Assembly (NCBI GenBank): GCA_051294375.1
Contig: CM119266.1
Coordinates: forward strand, 19,913,657-19,977,656
Source of the DNA: Paraspadella gotoi
Taxonomy: Eukaryota > Chaetognatha
Direction of reading: 5' to 3'
DNA length: 64,000 nucleotides
In this document: in pieces, positions 49,802 through 62,100 of the stretch
Numbering within the stretch: the first letter of the stretch is position 1
Layout: each line of letters begins with the position of its first letter
The notes under the pieces: generated by a model
The model's database searches: none
The model's input: only the letters and a program-made list of their open reading frames with translations
What the model was told of the DNA's origin: nothing
Translations under genes and position numbers: made by a program

Positions 49802-52800
49802 TCTGAAAATGTCATCTAACGAACTAAAAAAAGTACTAAAATCTGTTTGATTCAGCTTTACCGTGTTCCTTTCCCTCGCAGATTGAACGAAGGTGTGTTT
49901 GGGGATCGATGGATTTTGTTGTCGAGTTGCGCAAAGAGCAACTGGCTATTTTGTTCAAATTGAGCCTAAATAAACGAAATTATTTAAAATAATAAAAAAT
50001 ACTGTTATCTCTCCCAAAGAAGTAAATCAAATTTGAATGGAATCTCTCCCCGTAGGAACCTCGAAAACAAATTCGTCTTTGACGAAATAGAGTTTGGGCG
50101 CGTGACCGGTGAGCAACATCTTGCCAAGCGCGTCCTTGCGGTTGAACTCGGCCCAACGCGCGTCGTAGAGCTCTTCGTCCGGCGCCTCGGTATCGGTCTC
50201 CGTTTCGGAGATTTCGTCTCGCTGACAAGAGCCGCGGGGGGGGGGCGAGAGTGGGGGGGCGGTTGGGAAAGACGTTGTAAATCGCAATTCGCAATGCATA
50301 TAAAAATTTCAGACAATAAAAAAAAAAATAGTGCCTGACCTATAATCGTAAGGTTTCAACAGGCATCTCCAAGGAAGACACCAACTGAAAGAAGCATAAC
50401 GACGAGAATTAGATTCTTTAAATCATATCTGGAAACCTTCTTCGTCTCATGCTATATCACTCATGATTTCATTGATATATTAATACTTTCCATTGCAATG
50501 TCCGCAATGATCTTAATTGTTTGATTTATTTTAGTCATTAGTGCAATTTTCTTGCTCATACTCATCGTTTAATCGTTATCTTCTTATTGTCTAATTGTAA
50601 ATGTCTCTTTTATTTCAGAAAAAAAAAAAAAAATTTCTCCGTCTCACTGATGTTCGTCGTTATTCTCAGATCGTGCATATTTGCGTGGGCGTTCCACTCT
50701 CCGGGGAACTTCGTCTGTGCAGCCTGAGATAAACTCGGGTTACGCGTTGTCTTAAGTTTAAAATAGACGCATTTATTATATATTGCGTTTTATTTCGAAT
50801 TAAACATGGTTGATTCAGTACAAGCAAGATGCGTCTAATGTCAAAACAAGGAGGCTAACATTTTTTTTACGTATAAAATCTAGAAATAAAGTTTTTTTTT
50901 TCTACGCTGGTTTAACAATGTAAAAATATCTTTGTAGCAAAGTAGCTACATAGGTCACGGATACTTTCAATCAGCTAATAGCTACACTACAAGTAGAGCC
51001 AAACTTCGTCAATGGGGTGGGTCAGAAGTTTGATTTGGGAACCTTTCAAATGAAACTCATACATTTCTGAGAAAACTTTCAATGGAGCAAAATTTTCTAA
51101 AATGCAAGAAGCATTAGTAATTAATTTTTTAATATTTATTTATAGATAGGAAATGTCCAAAAATTTTTTTTGAATTTTTATTTTTAAAAGCAGATTCAAA
51201 TAGCTTATGAAAGTTATCTACACAAAGTATAATTCTTTTTCAATATTTTGATGATAAGTGGGTTAAATTGAGAAAAACCTTAAAAAATCATCATCATCAT
51301 CATCATCCGATGATTTTAGCAGTTTTTACTAATTTTTAGTAATAAAACATCAAAATTTTAAAAGTTGTAATTATATTTTTGCTTAACTTTTTAAGCTCTA
51401 TCAGAATCAATTAAAAAACTTAAAATATCCAAAAAAAATTTTTGACATTATATAGCAATAAAATAATATTAATTAGCGAATTACTCATGGTTCGGAACAT
51501 TTTTGTAAAAAAATATTTTAACACAATAATTAATACCAATAATGGATTAGTTTAATGCTGTTCCCATTAAAATTTGAATTTGGTCGGCTACCTCTACTAC
51601 AAGTTCAAAACCATTGTATAGTTTCACAACCACGCAATTAAATGGGAACGCGATTCGTGTAAAACAGTGTAAACTGTCGAATTCTAAAGGAAAGAAATAC
51701 CTTGGCTAGCGATGGGTGGGGGTGGGCTTCGAATGAATTGGATGGAACCGTCGAGTCTGACGAGGAACTGGTTGCCTAGACGGTCTGTATGGATGATCAT
51801 TTCATAGGCGAGAGCATCGAAGAGCACCCGATTGTCAAAATGTGGTAAGCAGGAGCTTGAATGAGTCTGCGGCTGCTGTTGTCAATCACGTGAATTTTAT
51901 GAATTTTACAAATTACCCCCTACCCGTTATGTAANNNNNNNNNNNNNNNNNNNNNNNNNAAGTTTGATTTGGGAACCTTTCAAATGAAACTTCATACATT
52001 TTGAGAAAACTTTCAATGGAGCAAAATTTTCTAAAATGCAAGAAGCATTAGTAATTAATTTTTTAATATTTATTTATAGATAGGAAATGTCCAAAAATTT
52101 TTTTTGAATTTTTATTTTTAAAAAGCAGATTCAAATAGCTTATGAAAGTTATCTACACAAAGTATAATTCTTTTTCAATATTTTGATGATAAGTGGGTTT
52201 AAATTGAGAAAAACCTTAAAAAATCATCATCATCATCATCATCCGATGATTTTGCAGTTTTTACTAATTTTTAGTAATAAAACATCAAAATTTTAAAAGT
52301 TGTATTATATTTTTGCTTAACTTTTTAAGCTCTATCAGAATCAATTAAAAAACTTAAAATATCCAAAAAAAATTTTTTGACATTATATAGCAATAAAATA
52401 ATATTAATTAGCGAATTACTCATGGTTCGGAACATTTTTGTAAAAAAATATTTTAACACAATAAATTAATACCAATAATGGATTAGTTTAATGCTGTTCC
52501 CATTATTTGAATTTGGTCGGCTACCTCTACTACAAGTTCAAAACCATTGTATAGTTTCACAACCACGCAATTAAATGGGAACGCGATTCGTGTAAAACAG
52601 TGTAAACTGTCGAATTCTAAAGGAAAGAAAATACCTTGGCTAGCGATGGGTGGGGGTGGGCTTCGAATGAATTGGATGGAACCGTCGAGTCTGACGAGGA
52701 ACTGGTTGCCTAGACGGTCTGTATGATGATCATTTCATAGGCGAGAGCATCGAAAGAGCATGTGACGTTATGATAATGTTATACGTCTTATAAATGGCCC

Positions 52801-55800
52801 CTGCCTTGATCGGTGGCTTCTGGCAGTAAAAGCCCTGATCCCCACAAAGTGCGAGGCGCGTTCCTCCATGATGCGTTGCCTCGACGAATGCGATATCATC
52901 GTGATTCGTCAGAACGACGACATTGTTAAGCGCGAAGGGTGACTCGTTATTAGCTGCGCGTTCCACCACGACCTAAGCGAAGAGGAAATGGACTTTTGTT
53001 TTGTCATCGCATCAGAAAAAGACCGTAACGCGTCGCCACCTGATGTTCCACGCGACGCCAAACAAAAGGCTTCTGCAGGATCGCTATGCTCGCATAACTT
53101 TGGCAGCGAACGTCTTTCGCGGGTAGCGAGGGATCAAAAGAGAAATTAAAAGTGAAGATAAGTTATAAACACTCATCTAAAAAATTGTCATATTTGTTTT
53201 GTTTTTTTCTGAAACCGACCCATTTGAACGGAACCATTGATGAGATTTTCCGTTTTGACAAAGGTTGTGTCGAAATGGTGAGAGACGACCTGCAACCCAA
53301 ACTTTGACTTAAAACTCCGCTTAAAATTGATCACGTACATACTCAATCGTGGGAGGGCCTTGTCACTTCCTCTCCTCCCTGCCAGCGTCTCTCGCCACCC
53401 ACCTCGGTCGCCCGATATTTGTACCATCAATATAAAATTTGTTCATTCACTCAATAACTAAGCGATCTTGTCATCGACAGGCTATGGTGGCTTTAGGCCT
53501 TTCACAAGATAATATTGATAACATAGCAAGACCTTTAAAAGACCACTCTCAGTCTAGTTTACTAACTTCAAGAGTACTTGGCTTCCTTACCTTAAAGGAC
53601 CTCATGAGAGCAGAGAGCTTTTCCATGGGCGCAGCAAGCTTTAAGCTGCCCAGTGGCCCAGTTCCCACCTTGACCTCACTGGCAAAAGCATGTAGAAGCA
53701 ACAAGACAACATGACCCTCCCCTCTCTTACACGCTTCCCTGTGTTTTTCCGTGGTCGATTGCCCATTGCTCCCTCCTTATTGAGGCCTCAATATGGGACC
53801 CTTTCCATAATAAGATTTTTCAAAGAGACCATAGACAATTTTAAGGACCTTCTCAAGTCAAAAATTCGCCATTCAAACTACTTTAACCACTGCATCTTAT
53901 CTTCAAGCAAATTTCGATATCTTGGTCCAATTAACGCCGACCGCCAACCCCGAGATGAGTTCACCGTCTCGTTCTCTTTGAAGAGGATCTTCAGCCCGTC
54001 GATTCGCTCGAAGACTTCAATGACGGCGTACTCATCCGGGTACAACCTCTTCGTCAGAGAGTCGAGAGGATCCATATCCACCTTCCATCCCCGGAAACTG
54101 GCCTCGCGCGTCCCGTCCCATGAGACGTGCAGCCAGGTGGTGGGGTCGAAGAACTCCTCGGGACGTCTTCGTCAAAGAGCTCGATGACTTGAATAGGGAT
54201 CAGGGCATTACAATGTATAAATTATTAATCAAATAAACCGAAAAAGAGAAGATACGATAATACAAGATAAGTGAGAAATAGCTAAATACCATGTAGTGAC
54301 GTAATTATTATTATTATTATTATAACGATTACTATAACAGCGCAATGGTCAATTCTTCATCACCGAACCCAATGGTGAAGGGTTCTATCCCTGATCAAAA
54401 CGGTCCTTTCAAATGTGTAGTCGGGCATTGCCGAGGTTCACCCCGCCTATAAGCATGACACCTTCAGTCCTGACCCGGTGGCTCATTGAGTAAAGCCATC
54501 AGCTCATGACCACTAGGTACCGGGTTCAATCCCAACCCGGTACCTACCCTGCGGGAAGCGTGAGGACGGCAGTAAGCCGCCTTGGGGGCGTGGAAACCCC
54601 TCAAGCCTGGTTGCAAGCCCAGGACCCGTTCCATGGCTACTAAAGGGGGTTATAGAAGTTACGGATAGTCATCTTCAGCCCACTTAGCGCCTTATCCACA
54701 AATGTAACAAGCCGACCGCCGTATCCTCTGTTTCAGAAATCCAAGGGACATGAGCCGTCTTGACGACTACCTCTCCTCTGTTTCAGTTAAAGACTATTTT
54801 TATTCTCACCCTGGTTACGGTTCTTCGCTCCTTTTGCCTTCTTTCGCGACGTCTTATTGAGGTTGCGATTCGTCGTCCCTTCTACCTCTTCGACATGGCT
54901 GACGGCAGTGCCCTCCGTCGCGGCGGAGCTGCGTAAGCTGGAATCCTCCCCAGGAAATTCGGAGTTGACGGAGAAGACGTCGTCGCAAACGAGACAAGTG
55001 ACGAGTTCGGCGAGAGGCTTGAACAAGTCTGACTTGTACTCCACCTGCGGGGATAAAGAGAGGGAAAGGGGGAACAGAAGGAGAAATTGAAAGGGGGTAA
55101 AGGATCATAGCGGACGATCCCAGAAAGCAAACGTTTAAACGACTTCTACCACACCATCCACGATCTAAAAGTTCTAACCTCTGCCCAGCACCAGAATCCT
55201 CCGTCCGGTTCCAAGATGACGACGACCCCGTTGTCTAGCGTAACCACCGTCGTTCCGTCCATGTGCGTCCGACGTCTCCTCTCGGGAGGTGGCGCTTCGA
55301 GATCACGATGGCGCCGTTGACGTCTCCGGCGTCGTTGTCGTCCCTCGTCAAAGTAATCTTCGTCGTCTTGAGCCCGCGCCAACTTTGACGTCGCTTTGGG
55401 AGTTTGTTCGATGGTCCAGGCGGGGATGGTTCCTCGCCATTCGAGGAACGCCTCGGGATCCTCTTCGGCTTCGGCGTCGGCGACAAGATAATCCGAAGGC
55501 TCACTAAAAAAATCGAAACGTCGACGATCATTCTCACGCTACTAGGTCTTACCATGTCCTGCTACTTTTTCGAACAATTCCTTAAAATTGGTGGTCATTA
55601 TTGTTTTGTTGTTGCGTTTGAGTTTAGTTCTAAAATTTGTGTTCATAAATTATGGTTAAAATGATTTATTAAACAAGATGTTTGTCTCCTCAGCTCTACA
55701 TGATGAAAAAAAAATTACCACCGTTTGGAAAAATTAATAAATTTCGTTATCAAATATAACCCCGTTATTGATACCCCTGTGCGGTGTGGGCGTTTGTACC

Positions 55801-58800
55801 TGGATAGCAAATCATCGGAAGATCTCGACATCTCCGATCCGACATCGCCGCCACCTTCCTCCGCAGCCGCCGCTCTCAATGCTTCTTCCTCCAATTTCAT
55901 CCTCCATCTCAAATCCCTTTGCGCCGCCTCGAGCTTCTCGCTCTGCTCGATGCGCGCGCGGGGATTCAACACCGCCGTTGTCGACGCCGTCGCCGCCACA
56001 GAGAGTCCGTCCAAGTAAGAGAACCACACTGCGTTGGCGAGAGTGGGGTTCGCAGCTGGCGGAATCGAAATGATCAAAAAATGGGCAATATGAAGGTTAT
56101 TGCGAAAAGCTTTATACATAATCCAAAAGTTTATTAGCAGTTTGAGATAAGGTCAGATATCAACGAAGGAAGTAGGCAAGTAGGAAGTAGACAACTAAAA
56201 ATGGTAAAACAATTTTTGTGTCAAACTGGGCAATTGGCAGTTTAAGATAAGGTAAGAAATCAACGAAGGAAGTAGGCAAGTAGAAAGTAGACAACTAAAA
56301 ATGGTAAAGAAATTTTTGTGTCAAACTGGGCAGTTGGCAGTGTGACAGGCTAAATGGAAGAAAGGGGAAATGCTCAGAGCTCTTTAACCTTCTTGTACTT
56401 TTTCCAGCTCCAACGCAACCGAGTAATTCTCTCATCCACATTCTATTGATTCACTCATTCTCTTCTAAGACAAAAAAGAAACCTATTCCCTTTATTTTTA
56501 TCGGATAAAAAACCCCCAATCGATGTTTAAAGTGCTTTGTGGTTATTTTTACCTTCTTCCCTCAAATCAATGACGTTTTTAGAGGCAACAACGAAATCGT
56601 CTCCAAAGGTCGCCGTCACCGAAGTTCGCGTCAGAGTTTCCTCCACCGCTCGACCATGTACGCAGACGACGACGTCTGAAGTGGATGTCAATTCGTCATT
56701 CGACATATTTCGTAATCAATATTGCAATTTCATTTTGAAATGTTACGAGTCCAAATCTGTCACATTGTTGGAAGAAGGAACTCCTCAGTTTTATTATTAC
56801 TTTTGTAGAATTGGTTGAGGAGCCATGAGCTTGAAATTACTTCCAACCACGGAGAGACATATATTTTTATTTACCGGATTTATTATCCACTAGTGAAGCG
56901 ACTACAACTGTTTCGTCTCCTTGAAATTGGCTTCGTTCGATTTTGAGCTGAGGTCCTCCAAAGGGGAAGGCGGTACTCAAGGAAGTGCTCAATTTCATGG
57001 ACCGACCGCCAAGATCGTAAGCAGCTTCTGCTCGCGCACTAGCTTTTGATGCAGCACTAAAAGAAGGAATGAGAGAAGGAATAAACCTTAAGTTTCTGAT
57101 GACTAAAGGTAACTAAACGTAAGACATGAACTGACGACATTCTGACTGTGGAGTTGGTAGTTTGTTTTCTGACGGTAGCGCTCAATTCATTGGACATTCC
57201 TAAATAAAAAAATGGCCATAATTACTGTAGTGGTACAGGTTGAGTGACATCGTCTGACTCACGGATCTCCTCGGGTTCCTCTTCCACCCATGACTTTTCA
57301 TTGGCAATGGTGATACCTTCGAGTGCGTCGCTAAGCCACTTGGCTGTCATTGTTGGAAGCAGCTCATTCCTAAAAGTCTTAAAAACAAGAACCGGCAAGT
57401 TTAAGGCGCTGCGACGAAGTAACTTTTTTTTATAGTAATCACATTACTACAGTATGAAACGTGTACAACAAGCATCTTATGGTTTATCACTTTTTGACTT
57501 TTTGATTACGTAACCGAAATAATAAGGACCACAAATATTACATTAGTATGAAACATGCTCAAAAAGCATTTCCTGCTGAGTATAAACTAAAATGACTCAA
57601 TATTTTATGAATTTACTGCATTGAATTTCTAGTTAAATGATAATTTTTTTCAAGTGACCACTCGACTTCACAACTATGATACACAAAATCAAAAGTAAAC
57701 TTCCGATGTAGTATTTTCAAGAAAGTGTTTCAATCCCTATCACAGTTTTTTCCATAATTCAATTAAGGAAACAAAAAAACGAATCTCGCCTTAAAATCCA
57801 TTGTTGTTTTGGCAAGGGCGACGACTGTATCTTCAGAGACAAGAGAAGCCTTAAAGGGTGGCACCATGACCAGAAAACAAGTCCCAGGATCGGCTCCCTT
57901 GCAGAATGTCGTCAATGGCAATGAATGACTCATACGAAGCACCTCTTGTATAAATGAGCAAGCGCTATGAAATTGCCAGCCCTGAGTATGGAAACAAAAC
58001 TTCTTTTTTTTTCTCCATTTATTCAACTTTAACAACTAATAATAAACATTAAAAATTCCATCGTCGAACGACCTGAATACCATCTTCACGCAACAGTCTA
58101 TCAGCCGCTTTAACGTTATCGACGATGTCTTCTGTTAACTTTTTTACCACCTGTTGACCAAAGGTATAATTTGAAAGTTATAAAACCAGGAACTCGCAAG
58201 GTGGTTAATTTGTTCATTGACCGACCATGGTGCCCTCTCGATCGTGTTGTTCAAAGAATTTGGGTCGGCATCCTAAGGATTCGTTTTCGAAGAATGACCA
58301 ATCGAACGTTTTGAAGGCAAGCTGCTTGATCACCCGATCCATTACTTCCGGAATGATATTGAGTCGCTTAAGTAACAAAACGGATTTATAAAAAAAAATT
58401 TTCACAACTCAATCACTCATATTAAAGCAAACCTGAGCTAAATCTATGATATTGCCTTTATATACCATGCATCGTCCGTGTTGATCCAGAATTTTCTCAT
58501 TCCTTGAAAGAAAACGATTTAATTTTTTGACTATGTTTTATATTGCTATGTTATATTGTTTCTCCAATAAACGTTTCACAGAAGAAAAACATTTTTTTCG
58601 CACAAATCGTCATTGGCTTCGGATCCTCTTCCTCCGTTATCGAAAGCCGTGACAACCGTAGGGTGAAGCCGCATGATCCTGACCGCCTCGTCGATGGGTC
58701 GAAAAGTCTCTAGATGTTCCTTCCCCGTCAGACGATGCCGGAGGACGTCGTTTCTGGGAAGCGTCGATGGTGTTGCCAACTGGCGCGTCGAATGACGAGC

Positions 58801-59090
58801 CAATTGACGCTTTAATCGCGCGGCGTCTCGATCCAAAATTCGCGCCGAATCGATGGCGCGTTCCAAGGCGCGGCTCACTCCGACGGCGCGCTTCCGAAAG
58901 ATCAGCGAATCTAGTGGGAGTTTTCATAAATGAATTAACTGTTTAATGCATTTTGAAATTTCATTAATAACGAGTCTGTTATCAATATTTTTTATCAACC
59001 CAATCGCAGATGTTGTTTAGGACTTACTGTGATTAAAAATGAAAAAATTGTGGCAGTTGTTACTCACCATGAAGGTAAAGCCTCATTAAT

Positions 59091-59147
<57 letters not shown>

Positions 59148-62100
59148 TTGAATTTTTGTTCTTTCTTAATTCACAATCGCACTGAATTTACTGTAAGAAC
59201 TCTTTTCGTTGTGTCAAATATGTAATATAAACAAATATACAATTATACAAATATAATGATATGTAAATTGAGAACCTCACCCATCGGGGTCGGTTTATCC
59301 TCGTTAACCACTTGATCCACCAAACAGTGAATAAGCAACGCTAAGTGCACCCCAGCCTCGTCGGGAAGAGAGTCCAGCAGCTCGTCGTAAAGCTTCAGCG
59401 TAGGAGGGGACAACGTGGAAGGCCGCGAGGTCCGTTGAGTCGAAGGCGACGGCGTGGAGGGTCTGGACGGCGACGGCTTTGTCGCCGCCGAGGGCGAGAG
59501 CATTGAGGCCGGCTGCCTCGAGTCTGTCCCCGAGCCCACGAGCATAGGCTGCGTGGAAGAAAAAGCATACGAATTCGTAATCAAAGTTGGCGCTACCGCC
59601 TCGCTTTCCCAAAACGCTCTATTTCACTTTAAATTCATAATTAAGTTTATTTTTTGGTTAGGTTAAAATTTAATATTAAAAAATATATTAAGGATTAGTT
59701 TAAAGATTATGGTTAGGGATGAGGTAAATAATTAGGGTTAGCGTTTGAGGTTTGGGATTAAAATAAATAATTAAATGATGGGATAAAAAAAAGACAGAAA
59801 TGGGGCAATCTCGGAAATGAGAGCCCGATTTTTGTATATTTAGACCTTTTCAGACCCGGATGTAGATGGAGCGCCTGTGAGAAACTCGGCTCCGGTCGTC
59901 CTCGACGTGACGGTGACCAAAGACTGGAGCAGCATCCTCCTCGACGGTCGCTTTGGAAAGTATGGTAAGGCCAAGGGAATTTTGGCAAATCGCGTGTTCG
60001 TCATGAAGTAATGATGGAGATCTCTCTGGTGAGCAGTTGCGATCAGGAGAGGCGCCAGCTGAACGAGGAAGGTTTGAAAGATAATAACCGATTACCAAGC
60101 GAAACTGTGAGATGGGATGAGAAGTATATGGGTGAATGAGTCTTGATTGAAAGCTTGCAGGGTCATTCTATGTTACTAGGGATGGAGATCTTAACCTATC
60201 ATATCGCCTGTCCATAGTCAGGGGCAAGATAGATATTTATTAAATGAACGGATATTGGACAATATTTATATTGGTTGTACCAATTTCATAAGGGTAAATC
60301 ATGACACAACAAAAATAATGAAAAGCAAGTCAAAGTAAAACTGTTGAACAAATTGAGCGGGTGAAAGTCGCCGTCGTCATAAATCGTGTTACTTCGAGAC
60401 AAAACAATTTTAAAGTTAATCGCTGATTTTTTCACTTAAACGGGGAAAAAATATGTCTCTCTCTGACAAAAATATAAAATTATGTCTCCAAAACCGGACC
60501 ATGCAGGTGATAACTATCTTCACCTGAGTCACCAAATCTGTCTGCACCGCGTTGATTTGCGCGAATCTGTCGGCCTGAGGCACCGTCGTGTTTGTCGGTC
60601 GGAGAACTAAAGATCTCGATTTCGGCGTCAACTCCACCGACATCTCATCGCTGGCCGGACCCTCCACTAGACCGAGATGTTCACAGTTGCGGTCCTATTA
60701 CATAATCAAAGATTTCGGCGCTCCCCCACCCATAAAAAAACTGACCTTTGGGACCCGGCTTCCCCCGACGTGCTGAGGAAAATGGAAAAATTAATATTTA
60801 ACTCTCTTTTAATGTATACACGTACGTCTCTTTATTGCTTCGTCAGTCCGTCTGTAAAAGCCTCATTACAATTTACATTGACAGGACTTTGTAATTGTAA
60901 TTATTCTCATACAATAGTGTAAATTTTTCATTAAAAAAAAAGGCTCGATTGCCTGGAGCCACTGGCGGCGGCTGGATGTCAACCCGCGGTCCGAATTTGG
61001 CAAAGATTTCTTCGTGAGATCTTTGAGTCTCCGAAGGATCGATGAAGACGGTCACGTCAACCGTCACGTGTAGGTCTTCTATAAGTATCTATGATTGTGG
61101 GATCATGAAAATCTTTCGTCTATTACATTTTCTTCATCTTCATTCTTTTTCCCCCCATTACATTCGCAAACAAACTGAAATCCCGAAATTTAACTCGAGC
61201 ATTCTTCTTTACCCTCACTGCTTCTCTGTCCACGAGATAATGCTGCACGATCCAGAATTTGACCGCCTTGTCGAGGGGGAGTTCAGCTTCTCTCGCCATC
61301 TCGTGAATGGAAAAGGGCGCCGCGGCGAAAGGTGGGGCCGCGGGAGCTTTTTTTTTTCCTCCCTTTTTGGGAGAGGCTTTGCTGACGTTGAAACCGAAGA
61401 TGCTGTCGATGTCTTCCGAGTCGGAATCGTAGTCGTCATTCATTCTACTCGAGCTCTGCAATAATCACGTGGGAAATTATTCACGTTGGAAAGCCAAATT
61501 AACCCATTTGTTATTATATAAATAGATATTGGTCAATATTAATCAATGATTAAATATTGGGGCCTCAAATGCCTCAAAATGCCCTACCGGGTCTAAGTTG
61601 AACATTTCCACCCATAACAAAGTTTTTTTTTACAAAAATACACACCGCCTCAAGTCCATTATGGTTCAGCCAGTCTTATTGACTCAGAGGGGGACCGCAC
61701 CATCCCACAGTCTTAACGACTTCCCTCTGCGTTGGCATAGCGAGACCGTCCTAGGATAACTACGCCAGTGACAGGAGGCGTCACTGAGGGTCGGAAGCCC
61801 CCAAAGGCAACATTGAGCTGCTCCATCCCAATGGGCATCACAGGCAACCCGGCTGTTGTCATAGTACAATCAATTTTATTTCTTCTATTTAAAATTTACC
61901 TTTTACTCCCAACTATTAATTAAATCGAGTTAAAAGGTTTTAATCTCTGACCCTTAATTTACTTCGGAAAATCGTCCTCTGACTCCAAAGCCAAATTGAG
62001 TAGATGACTTTGACGCTATTGAGTTTTTGGATAAATATGAGTTGACATTCCTAGTAGAAAAATTAATGGAGATAAATGCGAGATAAATAATGGAAAACTA

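Larger units (their letters stand above)
34341..50190 (+). repeat. Large direct duplication, block A' (noisier copy)
   Basis: Counterpart of 11660-26800. From 34341 to about 40390 it is about 1.3 kb longer than its partner (11660-16400) because of dense short insertions; from about 40390 onward the two copies differ mainly by single-base deletions. The 10-N gap of block A is filled here by about 190 bp (roughly 43679-43877). Confidence 0.9.

Noticed and set aside
55725-56018. Plus-strand ORF of about 97 codons rich in Ser and Ala
   Set aside because: Antisense of exon E18, whose minus-strand frame fits both neighbours in phase.
59853-59951. Plus-strand exon-like stretch DVTVTKDWSSILLDGRFGKY with a GTAAGG donor
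   Set aside because: The same bases, read on the minus strand, form exon E7 with matching phase on both sides and the next SPAG17-like segment, so the plus reading is a coincidence.
61560-61870. GC-richer intronic stretch as a possible gene (minus ORF of 61 codons)
   Set aside because: No phase-compatible splice sites and no domain; may be a further interspersed repeat, but no second copy was seen in the window.
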